A stretch of DNA of 35,764 nucleotides. It comes from an uncultured Clostridia bacterium. GTDB taxonomy: Bacteria > Bacillota > Clostridia > Oscillospirales > Acutalibacteraceae. The position numbers and the translations under genes are program-made. The DNA lies in assembly GCA_947169815.1 (NCBI GenBank), contig CAMVRG010000004.1, positions 1 through 35,764 on the forward strand. The letters are read 5' to 3'. Below the pieces are notes generated by a model that worked only from the letters and a program-made list of their open reading frames with translations, was not told the DNA's origin and ran no database searches. Of this stretch, positions 13,238 through 21,625 are shown piece by piece; the stretch's first letter is position 1; every line of letters starts with the position of its first letter.

Positions 13238-16200
13238 ATGACTAAATTCTTTAAAAAAGCGATTGCAGTATTTCTTTCAGTCTTGATGGCGTTTTCCTTT
13301 ACTGCATTTCCGCTTGGCGCTTCGGCTGCCGAAAAGGATAAGGAAAAGAATTACGTTGAGGGCGAGGTAATCGCGGTACTCAACGAGGGCGCAAAGAAGA
13401 ATTATCTTCTTGCGGGAACGAACGAATACGGAAAGGGAATAAAGCTTAAAAAGGCTCATTCCTTTAAGAGCAAAAAGAGCGCGGACCTCAATATCGCGGT
13501 ACTTAAATCCTCAACTCTTTCCACGAAGGAAATGATTAAGAGGCTTAGCAGCGATTCCGCGGTCAAGTACGCCGTACCGAACTTTAAAAAGAAGGCATCG
13601 GCTATTACGAACGACGCGTACAGCAAGTATCAGTGGGCGCTCGATAACACGGGCCAGAACGGCGGAACGGTTAACGACGACGTTAACGCAGACACGCTCT
13701 GGGAAAGCGCAAAGAGCTCCAAGAAGGAGCAGATTGTTGCAATCTGCGACACGGGACTTGACCTTGAAAATCCCGAATTTGAGGGGCTTATCTGGACGAA
13801 TCCATACGGAAATAAGCTCGTAGGTAAGCACGGCTACGACTTTTCGGGCGAGAACAGCGACGGCGTTCCGAGAGACGGAAACGGCCACGGTACTCACTGC
13901 GCGGGAATTATCGCCGCGGCGGCTGATAACGAAAAGGGTATTTCGGGTATCAACAAGAGCAACGTTAAGATTATGCCCGTAAAATGGCTTGACGACGACG
14001 GCTACGGAGACGATTCCGACGTGCTCGCGGCTTACGATTACATAAGCAGAGCTATCGACCTCGGCGCAAATATTACCGCTATCAACAACTCCTGGGGCGG
14101 CGGCGGCTCACGCGACGAGCAGAAAATCTATGACGAGATTTTTGACAAGCTCGGCGAAAAGGGCGCAGTATCGGTTATAGCCGCAGGTAACGAGTCAGCT
14201 GATCTTTCGGACCACGGCTCGGGCGGTTTCCTGTTCGGCGACGACGAGGATTTTTATATAACTCCCGCCTGTACCGAAAGCAAGTATGCGCTTACCGTTT
14301 CTGCTACAAACGAAAAGGATGAGCTTGCGGACTTTTCAAACTATTCCAAGGAGTACGTTGACGTAGCGGCTCCGGGCGTTGATATTCTTTCAACGGTTTC
14401 ATATAACTGCTTCAACCCGTCGATTTATTCCGACGAAAAGAAGGCGGAATTAGTCAAGGATATTCAGGATTATGAAAGCCCCGTATCAGCGGGAGATTTT
14501 GGCTACCCCGAAGTAGTTAAGCCCGAGAGCGACGACGCGTCGGACAATCTCGGTATATCGGTAAGCGACGGCGGCTTCGGCGAGGTTTCGGGTAAGCGTA
14601 TCGCCGTTACGGTTAACGACGAAATCAAAAAGGGAAAGTTTAAAGACTATGCCTTCGAGATTCCGTTTACGGTTGAGGACGCAACGAAGCCCTATTCCGT
14701 AAGCTTTATGGCAAGCGGTATAAAGGATTCGGTTTACTATGTTTTCGACGTACCCGCAAGCACGGACGTTAACGAGATTGAGCGTTTGAATTACAGCACG
14801 GCTATCGGCGGAAGCGAGACGGGAAATTTCTGGTCTCACGAGTTCTTTACCTCTAACACAAAGGACGAGGACGGAGAAAACGAGGACGAGGAATACGTTG
14901 AGGATACAAACAGAAAGCTTGTATTCTTCGGAGAAGCAACCGAAAAGGGCGCAACGGTATATCTTGACGATTTTGCCCTCAGCAAGCAGGATATTAACGA
15001 GGACGATTTTGAAAAGTACGATTACTACTGCGGAACCTCTATGGCTACTCCTTACGTTGCGGGCGCGGTAGCTCTTCTTAAAAACGCATATAACGACGCG
15101 ACTATCTTCGACGTTATTAATATGATAAAGAATACGGGACGCGTAAGCGCTTCTCTTGAGAACAAGACCGAAAACGAAAAGGTTCTCTCTCTTGAAAGCC
15201 CCGAGAGCATTCCGCCTATGGTATTCTCAGCCGCGTATGATAAGGACGGAAAGGTTGAGATAAGCGGCTCGTTCAGAAATATTACCTCGGTTGAGGTTAA
15301 CGGCGCGGCGGTAACCCCCGTATCAAAGACAAATTCAAAGCTCGTTATCCCCGATAACAGCTACAACACTAAAAGAACTATTATCAAGGTAACGAATGCT
15401 GTCGGAAGCGATACTCTTACTGCTCTTCTCTCAAAGAAGCCTACATATAATACCGCAACCGACATTATGGGCGAGCCCTCAATGGTAACGGGCGGATACC
15501 TTATCTCCGCAAACGACGAGGCATACTACGTAAGCGAATACGGTATGGTCGGAAAGCTTTACTACGACGGCGACATGGGAATGTACTCCTACGAGGAGGG
15601 ACTTCTCAATATTGATAACGTTCTTCTTTACGGCGACGACGTATTTGAAAATCACTGTAATATAGCAAGCGCAGTTTACACCGCTTCAAAAATCTACTTT
15701 ATCTCTCAGCACGCGATAGTTTCAACTAACGGAACGACTATCGGTATAGATACCGTTTTCGGTTATCTTGACCTCAAGAGCGAGAAAACCGTTAAGCTCT
15801 GCGAGCTTCCCGACGAGGCCGTAATCGGCGGTACTCTCGGAATTTATAACGGAGGAGTTTATCTTGCGGGCGGATATAACGACGGCAAGTTTATCAATTC
15901 CTTCTATAAGTACAACGCATCGAAGAAGAAATTTGAAAAGCTCTCCGCTTCTCTTCCCGAGGGCAGAGCGTTTACAAAATTCCTTCAGTACGAAAACAAG
16001 CTCGTAGGCGTTTACGGGGCGGTTGAAAGCGGTGAAATGCCTTCAATCATAACCTTTGACGGCTCAAAGTGGAGCAAATCGAATATCGCGTTTTCAAGCG
16101 ACGATTACTACGAATACGACGTGGACGGAGAAAAGCCCGTAAAGGTTTACAAGGGAAGTCTCGGCTACGGAAACGGCGGTATCTTCTGTATCGGCGCATA

Positions 16201-16972
16201 CGCTTACGGAAGAGGCGATTCCTTTACCTATCAGCCCGCGAAGAATACGGTAGTAAACTTCGGCTACTCGGCTAAAAACAGCCTCAGCGACAACGACGTA
16301 ATCGGAACGACTCTCCCGGGCTGCTTCGTAGGCTTTACGGTAGAGGACGACGAAATGAGCGGCGAAAACGTAATATACAGAAAGTCCGCAAAGGGCGACG
16401 CGATTGACGAGCCAGGCTACGGAACAGAGGACTTCGGCGAGATTGAGTCGAGCATTCTCAAGCAGAATATGACCACCTCTTACGCCAAGTTCAACACCTC
16501 CTCTCTTAAGAATGCAAAGCTCAAGAGCGTTAAGAAGGGCTATAACTACGGCGAAAAGGTTAAGTTTACGCTCAAGCCCTCAAGCGGCTACGTTATTCAG
16601 AGCATAAGCGTTAACGGTAAGGTCGTTTCGAAGAATTCAAATTCGGCAACGGTAACGATGAGTACAGCCGTAAATAAGATTACCGCCTCCTTGAAGAACC
16701 TCAACCCCGCAAAGGTAAGCTCTCTCAAGGCTAAGGCGGGAGCGAACAAGGCGGCGCTTTCGTGGAAGAAGGCTGCCCGCTCAAAGGGCTATCAGGTTCA
16801 GCAGTACAAGGGCGGTAAATGGAAGACCGTTAAAAAGGTTAAAACCGTTAAACACACCGTTAAGGGACTCAAGAAGGGAACATATAAGTTCAGAGTCCGC
16901 GGCTATAATACCGTAAGCGGAAAGACCTATTACGGAAAATGGTCAAAGGCGGTTAAGGTTAAAATTAAGTAA
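13238..16972 (+). CDS. Secreted subtilisin-like serine protease with inserted beta-sandwich and C-terminal FnIII domain
   Basis: I start at ATG 13238, behind AAGGAG; a longer in-frame start at 13103 lies upstream of the promoter -10. The 1244-residue protein has a signal peptide (residues 1-30, cut near ASA/AEK), a propeptide to about 125, and a peptidase S8 domain with Asp171 (AICDTGLD), His217 (GHGTHCAG), oxyanion Asn318 (AAGNES) and Ser601 (GTSMATPYVAGA). Between Asn318 and Ser601 lie 283 residues instead of about 66: an insertion of roughly 200 residues after VDVAAPGVDILSTV, ending GATVYLDDFALS, like a jelly-roll binding module. About 500 residues of beta-rich, kelch-like sequence follow, then a repeat resembling InlB-type B repeats and a Lys-rich FnIII domain (about 1156-1244). 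No LPXTG or membrane anchor; the basic tail may hold it to the wall. Substrate unknown. Confidence 0.93.
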   Translation: MTKFFKKAIAVFLSVLMAFSFTAFPLGASAAEKDKEKNYVEGEVIAVLNEGAKKNYLLAGTNEYGKGIKLKKAHSFKSKKSADLNIAVLKSSTLSTKEMIKRLSSDSAVKYAVPNFKKKASAITNDAYSKYQWALDNTGQNGGTVNDDVNADTLWESAKSSKKEQIVAICDTGLDLENPEFEGLIWTNPYGNKLVGKHGYDFSGENSDGVPRDGNGHGTHCAGIIAAAADNEKGISGINKSNVKIMPVKWLDDDGYGDDSDVLAAYDYISRAIDLGANITAINNSWGGGGSRDEQKIYDEIFDKLGEKGAVSVIAAGNESADLSDHGSGGFLFGDDEDFYITPACTESKYALTVSATNEKDELADFSNYSKEYVDVAAPGVDILSTVSYNCFNPSIYSDEKKAELVKDIQDYESPVSAGDFGYPEVVKPESDDASDNLGISVSDGGFGEVSGKRIAVTVNDEIKKGKFKDYAFEIPFTVEDATKPYSVSFMASGIKDSVYYVFDVPASTDVNEIERLNYSTAIGGSETGNFWSHEFFTSNTKDEDGENEDEEYVEDTNRKLVFFGEATEKGATVYLDDFALSKQDINEDDFEKYDYYCGTSMATPYVAGAVALLKNAYNDATIFDVINMIKNTGRVSASLENKTENEKVLSLESPESIPPMVFSAAYDKDGKVEISGSFRNITSVEVNGAAVTPVSKTNSKLVIPDNSYNTKRTIIKVTNAVGSDTLTALLSKKPTYNTATDIMGEPSMVTGGYLISANDEAYYVSEYGMVGKLYYDGDMGMYSYEEGLLNIDNVLLYGDDVFENHCNIASAVYTASKIYFISQHAIVSTNGTTIGIDTVFGYLDLKSEKTVKLCELPDEAVIGGTLGIYNGGVYLAGGYNDGKFINSFYKYNASKKKFEKLSASLPEGRAFTKFLQYENKLVGVYGAVESGEMPSIITFDGSKWSKSNIAFSSDDYYEYDVDGEKPVKVYKGSLGYGNGGIFCIGAYAYGRGDSFTYQPAKNTVVNFGYSAKNSLSDNDVIGTTLPGCFVGFTVEDDEMSGENVIYRKSAKGDAIDEPGYGTEDFGEIESSILKQNMTTSYAKFNTSSLKNAKLKSVKKGYNYGEKVKFTLKPSSGYVIQSISVNGKVVSKNSNSATVTMSTAVNKITASLKNLNPAKVSSLKAKAGANKAALSWKKAARSKGYQVQQYKGGKWKTVKKVKTVKHTVKGLKKGTYKFRVRGYNTVSGKTYYGKWSKAVKVKIK

Positions 16973-16977
16973 AATAA

Positions 16978-17006
16978 AAAAAGCTGACTCGCTGAGTCAG
17001 CTTTTT
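16978..17006. terminator. Bidirectional terminator overlapping a stop codon
   Basis: AAAAAGCTGACTC (16978-16990) pairs with GAGTCAGCTTTTT (16994-17006) around GCT. It ends the subtilase transcript, and on the minus strand the last codons and the stop of the DUF1624 gene lie inside its first arm. Confidence 0.92.
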
Positions 17007-17755
17007 ATTATAAGGGATATTATAAACAGTACGGCGTAAATTACGGGCTGGTGCGCGAGGTAAAACCATAGCGAATTGCGTCCGACGAAGGAAAAGAACC
17101 TGCTGCGCTTTTTATAAGTCCATTTAGGAAAGGCTCCGTCGGCGGCGTATTTTCCGAGGAACGCGCCGAAGAGGAACATAAACAGCCATGGGATTATTCC
17201 GAAATAATCGGCGCTGTAAAACGATGGGCTGTACAGACCGAGAGGCGCGAGAAGATTTGTATTAACCTCGGGAAGCTTAATAAGCCCGAAGAGGAGCGAG
17301 CCCGCGCTGACAGAATAGAATACGGCGAAAAGCAGAACGCTTATAAGCATACCGATAATCGGATTTATCTTTTTTATCAGCGGCATAAGGAGTCCCGTAA
17401 TTATCATACAGCAGCCGAGACAGTGAAGAATACCGAAGTATATTTCCGCTCCCGTAATTCCCAATAGCGGCATAATTACCGCCGTTACAAGCGTTACCGC
17501 GAGCCCCGCGCCGAGAACGACCAGCCCTCTTTTAAGCGTATTTCGTGAAAGACGCGAGCATATTCCCGAAATTATAATAAATATAGCCCAGAAAAACGGC
17601 TGTAAAACACAGAGCTTGTTAAATACCTCTTCTCCCCAGGAAAGCCCGAGGAAGAAGCCGATATCGAGGAAGGTATGATGTATTATCATAGCGATAATAG
17701 CGAAGCCGCGAAGCTCGTCTAAAAGCTCTATTCTCTTTTTTTCGTTTTTCGCCAT
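16997..17755 (-). CDS. DUF1624 (HGSNAT-like acyltransferase domain) membrane protein
   Basis: The 252 residues contain about seven membrane helices. The N-terminus RIELLDELRGFAIIAMIIHHTFLDI and the middle YFGILHCLGCCMIITGLLMPL match the DUF1624/heparan-alpha-glucosaminide N-acetyltransferase catalytic family, and the C-terminal FVGRNSLWFYLAHQPVIYAVL matches the end of acyltransferase-type membrane proteins. The usual role would be transfer of an acyl group across the membrane to a sugar on the outside; the acceptor here is unknown. It stands alone, divergent from the GH28 operon, with GGGGAGGT before the ATG. Its stop codon is inside the shared terminator. Confidence 0.88.
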   Translation of the reverse strand: MAKNEKKRIELLDELRGFAIIAMIIHHTFLDIGFFLGLSWGEEVFNKLCVLQPFFWAIFIIISGICSRLSRNTLKRGLVVLGAGLAVTLVTAVIMPLLGITGAEIYFGILHCLGCCMIITGLLMPLIKKINPIIGMLISVLLFAVFYSVSAGSLLFGLIKLPEVNTNLLAPLGLYSPSFYSADYFGIIPWLFMFLFGAFLGKYAADGAFPKWTYKKRSRFFSFVGRNSLWFYLAHQPVIYAVLFIISLIIKS

Positions 17756-17786
17756 AGCTTACCTCCCCGTTGTTATTATTTATTAT

Positions 17787-17792
17787 ATTATA
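17787..17792 (-). promoter_or_regulatory. Likely -10 box of the DUF1624 gene
   Basis: The minus strand has TATAAT here, 32 bases before the ATG. The best -35 candidates (TATTTA or TTTACA) are weak or badly spaced, so only the -10 is supported. Confidence 0.45.
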
Positions 17793-17806
17793 CTATTTTT
17801 GGCGTA

Positions 17807-17835
17807 TTGTAAATATGAATTTTATGTGGTATATT
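17807..17835 (+). promoter_or_regulatory. Promoter of the GH28-SecB-like-DUF6472 operon
   Basis: TTGTAA (17807-17812), 17 bp, TATATT (17830-17835) with an extended TGG. AGAGG lies before the ATG at 17864. Confidence 0.75.
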
Positions 17836-17863
17836 AAGAATAATAAGGTTTGAGAGGTGGAAT

Positions 17864-19240
17864 ATGAAAGAATATAACGTATTGCAGTACGGCGCTAAGG
17901 GCGACGGAAGAGCGAACGACGCGTTCGCTATTCAGCACGCTATCGACGACTGCGCGAAAAACGGCGGCGGAAGAGTCGTTCTTCAAAGCGGAAAGGTCTT
18001 TTACAGCGATTCCGTAAAACTGAGAAAAAATGTTGATTTACATATTCAGAAGGGAGCTACCCTTAAGGCAACCTCAAATATTGACGGATATATAAGACCG
18101 AACAAGCTCATAAACGACCCGAAAACCGCGCTTATCGGAAACCCCGTAACGGGTAAGCCGAGCTTTGTGTTTATCTATGCTTACGACGCTGAAGGCGCTA
18201 TGATAAGCGGCGAGGGAACTATCGACGCTAACGGCCACGCCTTTGTTCAGCGCAAGGACAGATACTACGTTACGGGCGAATTTTACCCGCGCCCGACGGT
18301 AATATATTTTGAAAAAAGCGACCATATAACCTTTAAGGATTTTACGGTTATCGACGCTCCGTTCTGGACGCTTCATCCCGCGGGCTGTAACGACGTTTTA
18401 ATTGATAAAATAAGAATCCTAAACGACCTTGACGTTGCAAACAGCGACGGTATAGACCCCGACCACTGCTCAAACGTAAGAATAACGGGCTGTCATATCG
18501 AATGCGCGGACGACTGTATATGCCTTAAAACAACGAAGGGCAACAGCGAATACGGCGCGTGCGAGAATATAATTATAGATTCGTGCACCCTCGTTTCAAC
18601 CTCGGCGGCGATAAAGATAGGAACTGAGGGAGTCGGGGATTTCAGAAACATCAACGTATCAAACTGTATTATATCCCGTTCAAACAGAGGGCTTTCAATT
18701 CAGATACGCGACGGCGGAAGCGTTGAAAACGTGAGCTATTCAAATATTATGATTGAAACGCGGCGCTTTTGCCCCGACTGGTGGGGAACGGCTGAGCCGA
18801 TAGTAATTACAACCTTTAACCGCGACGAAAACACTAAAAGCGGAAAAATCAGTAATATCCGCTTCTTCAATATCAGCGCAAAGGGCGAAAACGGCGTATT
18901 AATCCACGGAAACGCGGATAATCTTATCGAAAACGTAACCTTTGAAAACTGCTCGGTAACGCTTACAAAGACCTCTAAGTGGCCCTGCGGCGTTTACGAT
19001 TTACGCCCCTGCCTTGAATGGGGAGTTGAAAAGCTTGATAATTCGGCGTTCTTTATAAGATACGCTAAGGATATAACTATAATGAAAACAAAGACCGCGT
19101 GGGGAGAGCTTTGCGAAAGCTATAAGTTCGCCCTTGACGCTGAGAACGTTGAAAATCTCGAGCTTGTAAGATTTGAGGGCGAAGCGGCGGACAGCGGCCT
19201 TGACAGTATAAGACTTAATAACATAAGAATAGTGAGGTAA
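17864..19240 (+). CDS. Glycoside hydrolase family 28 (polygalacturonase-like)
   Basis: The 458 residues start with the pectin-lyase-fold signature NVLQYGAKGDGRANDAFAIQHAI and continue as a parallel beta-helix. The GH28 acidic residues are visible in NSDGIDPDHC and ECADDCICLKT, and the Arg of the substrate-binding site in GLSIQIRDGG. The classical polygalacturonase GHG is replaced by GTEG, a pattern seen in GH28 branches other than endo-polygalacturonase, so an exo-acting or rhamnogalacturonan-type activity is as likely. There is no signal peptide, so it probably acts in the cytoplasm on imported oligosaccharides. The SecB-like gene follows after 5 bp. Confidence 0.9.
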   Translation: MKEYNVLQYGAKGDGRANDAFAIQHAIDDCAKNGGGRVVLQSGKVFYSDSVKLRKNVDLHIQKGATLKATSNIDGYIRPNKLINDPKTALIGNPVTGKPSFVFIYAYDAEGAMISGEGTIDANGHAFVQRKDRYYVTGEFYPRPTVIYFEKSDHITFKDFTVIDAPFWTLHPAGCNDVLIDKIRILNDLDVANSDGIDPDHCSNVRITGCHIECADDCICLKTTKGNSEYGACENIIIDSCTLVSTSAAIKIGTEGVGDFRNINVSNCIISRSNRGLSIQIRDGGSVENVSYSNIMIETRRFCPDWWGTAEPIVITTFNRDENTKSGKISNIRFFNISAKGENGVLIHGNADNLIENVTFENCSVTLTKTSKWPCGVYDLRPCLEWGVEKLDNSAFFIRYAKDITIMKTKTAWGELCESYKFALDAENVENLELVRFEGEAADSGLDSIRLNNIRIVR

Positions 19241-19245
19241 TAAAA

Positions 19246-19653
19246 ATGGTAGAGCTTTTATCCTTTAAGGTAAACGGTATTACTTTTGAAAACAAGGTTC
19301 CAAACGGTACCGAAATCAAGCTTGCGAAGCAGTTCAGCTATAACGTAAACTATTTCGGCGAGGAAAACCGCTGTCTCGGTATGCTCGATTTCAGAGTGAA
19401 CGACGAGCAGCTCAGACCGTTTTCAATAAGAGTTGAAATTGAGGCGCTTTTCGCCTACGGCGAGGACGACGAGAGAGAGGATATTCACACCGAAAGCTTT
19501 GAACAGATTTTCCCCTTCCTTCGCCAAATTATTCATTCGACAACCGCTATGAGCGGGCTCCCGGGACTTATTATCCCCGCCGTTCATATTGACAAGAACA
19601 ACGTTAAGGTTGCGGATAAACCCGAAGGAGAGGAGAATTCCCCGCTTAACTGA
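19246..19653 (+). CDS. SecB-like chaperone domain protein
   Basis: The 135-residue acidic protein has a SecB-like layout: beta-strands with NVNYFGEENRCLGMLDFRV, then SIRVEIEALFAY, then the most telling part, FEQIFPFLRQIIHSTTAMSGLPGLIIPAVHI, which mirrors the helix and Pro-rich end of SecB. SecB holds unfolded proteins for export or, in some bacteria, controls toxin-antitoxin pairs. It is a little shorter than proteobacterial SecB (about 155). It is cotranscribed with GH28 and DUF6472; no toxin gene is next to it. Client proteins are unknown. Confidence 0.75.
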   Translation: MVELLSFKVNGITFENKVPNGTEIKLAKQFSYNVNYFGEENRCLGMLDFRVNDEQLRPFSIRVEIEALFAYGEDDEREDIHTESFEQIFPFLRQIIHSTTAMSGLPGLIIPAVHIDKNNVKVADKPEGEENSPLN

Positions 19654-19654
19654 T

Positions 19655-19840
19655 ATGGCTGATTTATGTGAAAACTGCCGTTACAATATCTACGATGAGG
19701 AAGCGGAGGAATATTACTGCGACCTTGAGCTTGACGAGGACGAATACGTAAGCCTTTTAAACGAGCTCGGCCAGGGAAAGAACTGCCGCTTTTTCGCCCC
19801 CGATATTGACGAATACGGAATAGTAAGAAAACAAAACTGA
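19655..19840 (+). CDS. DUF6472 family small Cys-rich protein
   Basis: The 61 residues begin MADLCENCRYNIYDEEAEEY and contain four Cys (CENC, YYCDLELDEDEY, KNCRFF), with many acidic residues, matching the small clostridial DUF6472 family. Two CxxC-like pairs suggest a metal site, perhaps zinc or iron-sulfur, but this is unproven. The start lies one base after the SecB-like stop (TGATATG), with AGGAG about 20 bases upstream inside that gene, so translation is probably coupled. It is the last gene before the terminator at 19849. Confidence 0.8.
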   Translation: MADLCENCRYNIYDEEAEEYYCDLELDEDEYVSLLNELGQGKNCRFFAPDIDEYGIVRKQN

Positions 19841-19848
19841 ACAAGCGT

Positions 19849-19880
19849 AAAACGCCGTGGATTTTCCACGGCGTTTTTTT
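19849..19880 (+). terminator. Intrinsic terminator of the GH28 operon
   Basis: AAAACGCCGTGGA pairs with TCCACGGCGTTTT around TTT, followed by further T. It separates the host operon from the phage-derived region. Confidence 0.93.
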
Positions 19881-19978
19881 ATTCACGTTTTCGGGGGATA
19901 TGCATAAAACGTGAATATTTCGGCGAAAATAAATTTTTTTGCGATTTTTATGGTCCGATTATGCATAAATCGTGAATA
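19881..19978. repeat. Paired direct and inverted repeats ahead of the phage-type operon
   Basis: ATGCATAAAACGTGAATA (19900-19917) recurs with one change, ATGCATAAATCGTGAATA, at 19961-19978, 61 bp downstream. The first copy also forms an inverted repeat with ATTCACGTTTT (19881-19891). The core ATGCAT is palindromic. They could be regulator-binding sites, or terminase-recognition (cos/pac-like) sites given the neighbouring small terminase gene. No convincing -35/-10 pair is visible between 19881 and 20056. Confidence 0.7.
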
Positions 19979-20056
19979 AAACGCCCCGTTTTTACCCTTA
20001 TAGTGGGAGGACTTTTTCTGAGACCTTCCGTGTAACGGCAAAAAGGAGGAGGTTAA

Positions 20057-20374
20057 ATGCCGAGAAAAACAAAGCTTGAAAAACAGATACAAAACGGGCT
20101 TATTGCCCTTGCGTTCGGAGAGGTGAGCGACGCGGTATCGCTTCTCTATATGAGCGACGAGGAGGCGCTTGAAAAGCTTCCCGAGCTCAATCTGTTTAAC
20201 GTGAGCGAGATTAAAAGACCGAAGGGCGGCGGAATGGAGATTAAATTCTTTGACCGTATTAAGGCGTGCGAAAAGCTGAGAGAGCGCATACCCGAAAAAA
20301 CGCCCGAAAATCTGAGCTTCTACGAGGCTCTTGAAAAAAGCGCTGAAAACACGGGGAGTGTATCCGACAAATGA
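20057..20374 (+). CDS. Terminase small subunit-like protein
   Basis: The 105-residue protein lies directly before the large terminase gene and overlaps it by the ATGA stop/start junction, the standard place for a small terminase. It is charged and mostly helical: PRKTKLEKQIQNGLIALAFG, then a repeat-like stretch and FDRIKACEKLRERI. It would recognise the packaging start on the DNA and regulate the large subunit. AAAAAGGAGGAGG precedes the ATG, an unusually strong site. Assignment rests mainly on position and size. Confidence 0.7.
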   Translation: MPRKTKLEKQIQNGLIALAFGEVSDAVSLLYMSDEEALEKLPELNLFNVSEIKRPKGGGMEIKFFDRIKACEKLRERIPEKTPENLSFYEALEKSAENTGSVSDK

Positions 20375-21624
20375 AAACATTCAGCAAATTTTCAGAAAAG
20401 CAGATTACGGTCTTAAACTGGTGGTGCAGGACAAGCTCTCTCAGAAACAGAGACGGAATAATCTGTGACGGGGCGGTCAGAAGCGGTAAAACGCTGAGCA
20501 TGTCGCTTTCGTTCATAGCGTGGGCGTTTTACTATTTCGGTGACGTCTCGTTTGCTCTGTGCGGTAAGACTGTCACCTCTCTGAGACGGAATGTTATAAC
20601 GCCTCTTATTCCTCATATTACCTCGCTCGGCTTTGAGGTTGAAGAGAAGGTAAGTAAAAATATGCTCATTATCAAAAGGGGCGGCGTCACTAACCGTTTT
20701 TACCTTTTCGGCGGACGGGACGAAAGCTCCGCTTCGCTTATCCAGGGTATGACCCTGGGCGGCGTTCTTTTTGACGAGGTTGCGCTTATGCCGCGTTCCT
20801 TTGTTGAGCAGGCGCTTGCAAGGTGCTCGGTTGAAAACTCAAAATACTGGTTTAACTGTAACCCTGAGCACCCCTATCATTGGTTTTATAATGAGTGGAT
20901 AAAAAAAGCCGATGAGAAAAATATGCTTTATCTTCATTTCACCATGGACGATAATCCCTCTCTTTCAAAAGCAGTTAAACGCCGTTACGAAAAGCTTTAT
21001 TCAGGCGCGTTTTATGAGCGTTTTATCGAGGGAAAGTGGACCGTGCCCGACGGGCTCGTTTATCCGATGTTTTCAAAGGAAAAGCACATAAAAACGGCGG
21101 ATAATTTCGACTCATACTACCTTTCGTGCGACTACGGAACGGTAAATCCGTTTTCGCTCGGTCTCTGGGGACGAAGCGGCGGGAGCTGGTACAGAATCAA
21201 GGAGTATTACCACGCGTCGCGAGAGGCTGGCGTTCAGCTGACCGACGAGGAATACTACGAAAAGCTTTGCGCCCTCGCAGGCGACAGAGAGATTGAGGCG
21301 CTTATTATCGACCCGTCAGCCGCCTCGTTTATCGAGACTGTAAGACGGCACGGAAAATACAGAGTTATCAAGGCGGATAACGACGTGCTCAAAGGGATTA
21401 ACAGGGTATGCGAGGCGCTGAAAAGCGGCGGGATATTCTTTTCCCCCGAATGTGAGGACACAATCCGCGAGTTTTCCGTCTACCGCTGGGATAACGATAT
21501 AAAACGCGACGCGCCGAAAAAGGAAAACGACCACGCAATGGATGATATAAGATATTTTGTTCAAACTGTGTTAACCTCGGACTGCGATATCGCATACTCC
21601 GTTGCGGTGGAAAGGGAGAATTAG
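20371..21624 (+). CDS. Phage terminase large subunit (PBSX type)
   Basis: The 417 residues contain a packaging ATPase with Walker A GAVRSGKT (residues 34-41), Walker B VLFDE (132-136) and a coupling-type motif FNCNPEHPYHW, then an RNase H-like nuclease with acidic residues in SCDYGTVNP (Asp254), IIDPSAASF (Asp314) and DHAMDDIRYF (388-392). All key residues are present, so it should be able to cut and pump DNA. It is full length for the PBSX family. This argues that the cluster still packages DNA, unlike tailocins, which lose the terminase and capsid. Confidence 0.95.
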   Translation: MKTFSKFSEKQITVLNWWCRTSSLRNRDGIICDGAVRSGKTLSMSLSFIAWAFYYFGDVSFALCGKTVTSLRRNVITPLIPHITSLGFEVEEKVSKNMLIIKRGGVTNRFYLFGGRDESSASLIQGMTLGGVLFDEVALMPRSFVEQALARCSVENSKYWFNCNPEHPYHWFYNEWIKKADEKNMLYLHFTMDDNPSLSKAVKRRYEKLYSGAFYERFIEGKWTVPDGLVYPMFSKEKHIKTADNFDSYYLSCDYGTVNPFSLGLWGRSGGSWYRIKEYYHASREAGVQLTDEEYYEKLCALAGDREIEALIIDPSAASFIETVRRHGKYRVIKADNDVLKGINRVCEALKSGGIFFSPECEDTIREFSVYRWDNDIKRDAPKKENDHAMDDIRYFVQTVLTSDCDIAYSVAVEREN

Positions 21625-21625
21625 T

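Noticed and set aside
21602-21625. TTG at 21602 as portal start
   Set aside because: No ribosome site at the right distance and a long overlap with terminase; GTG 21626 follows GGGAGA.
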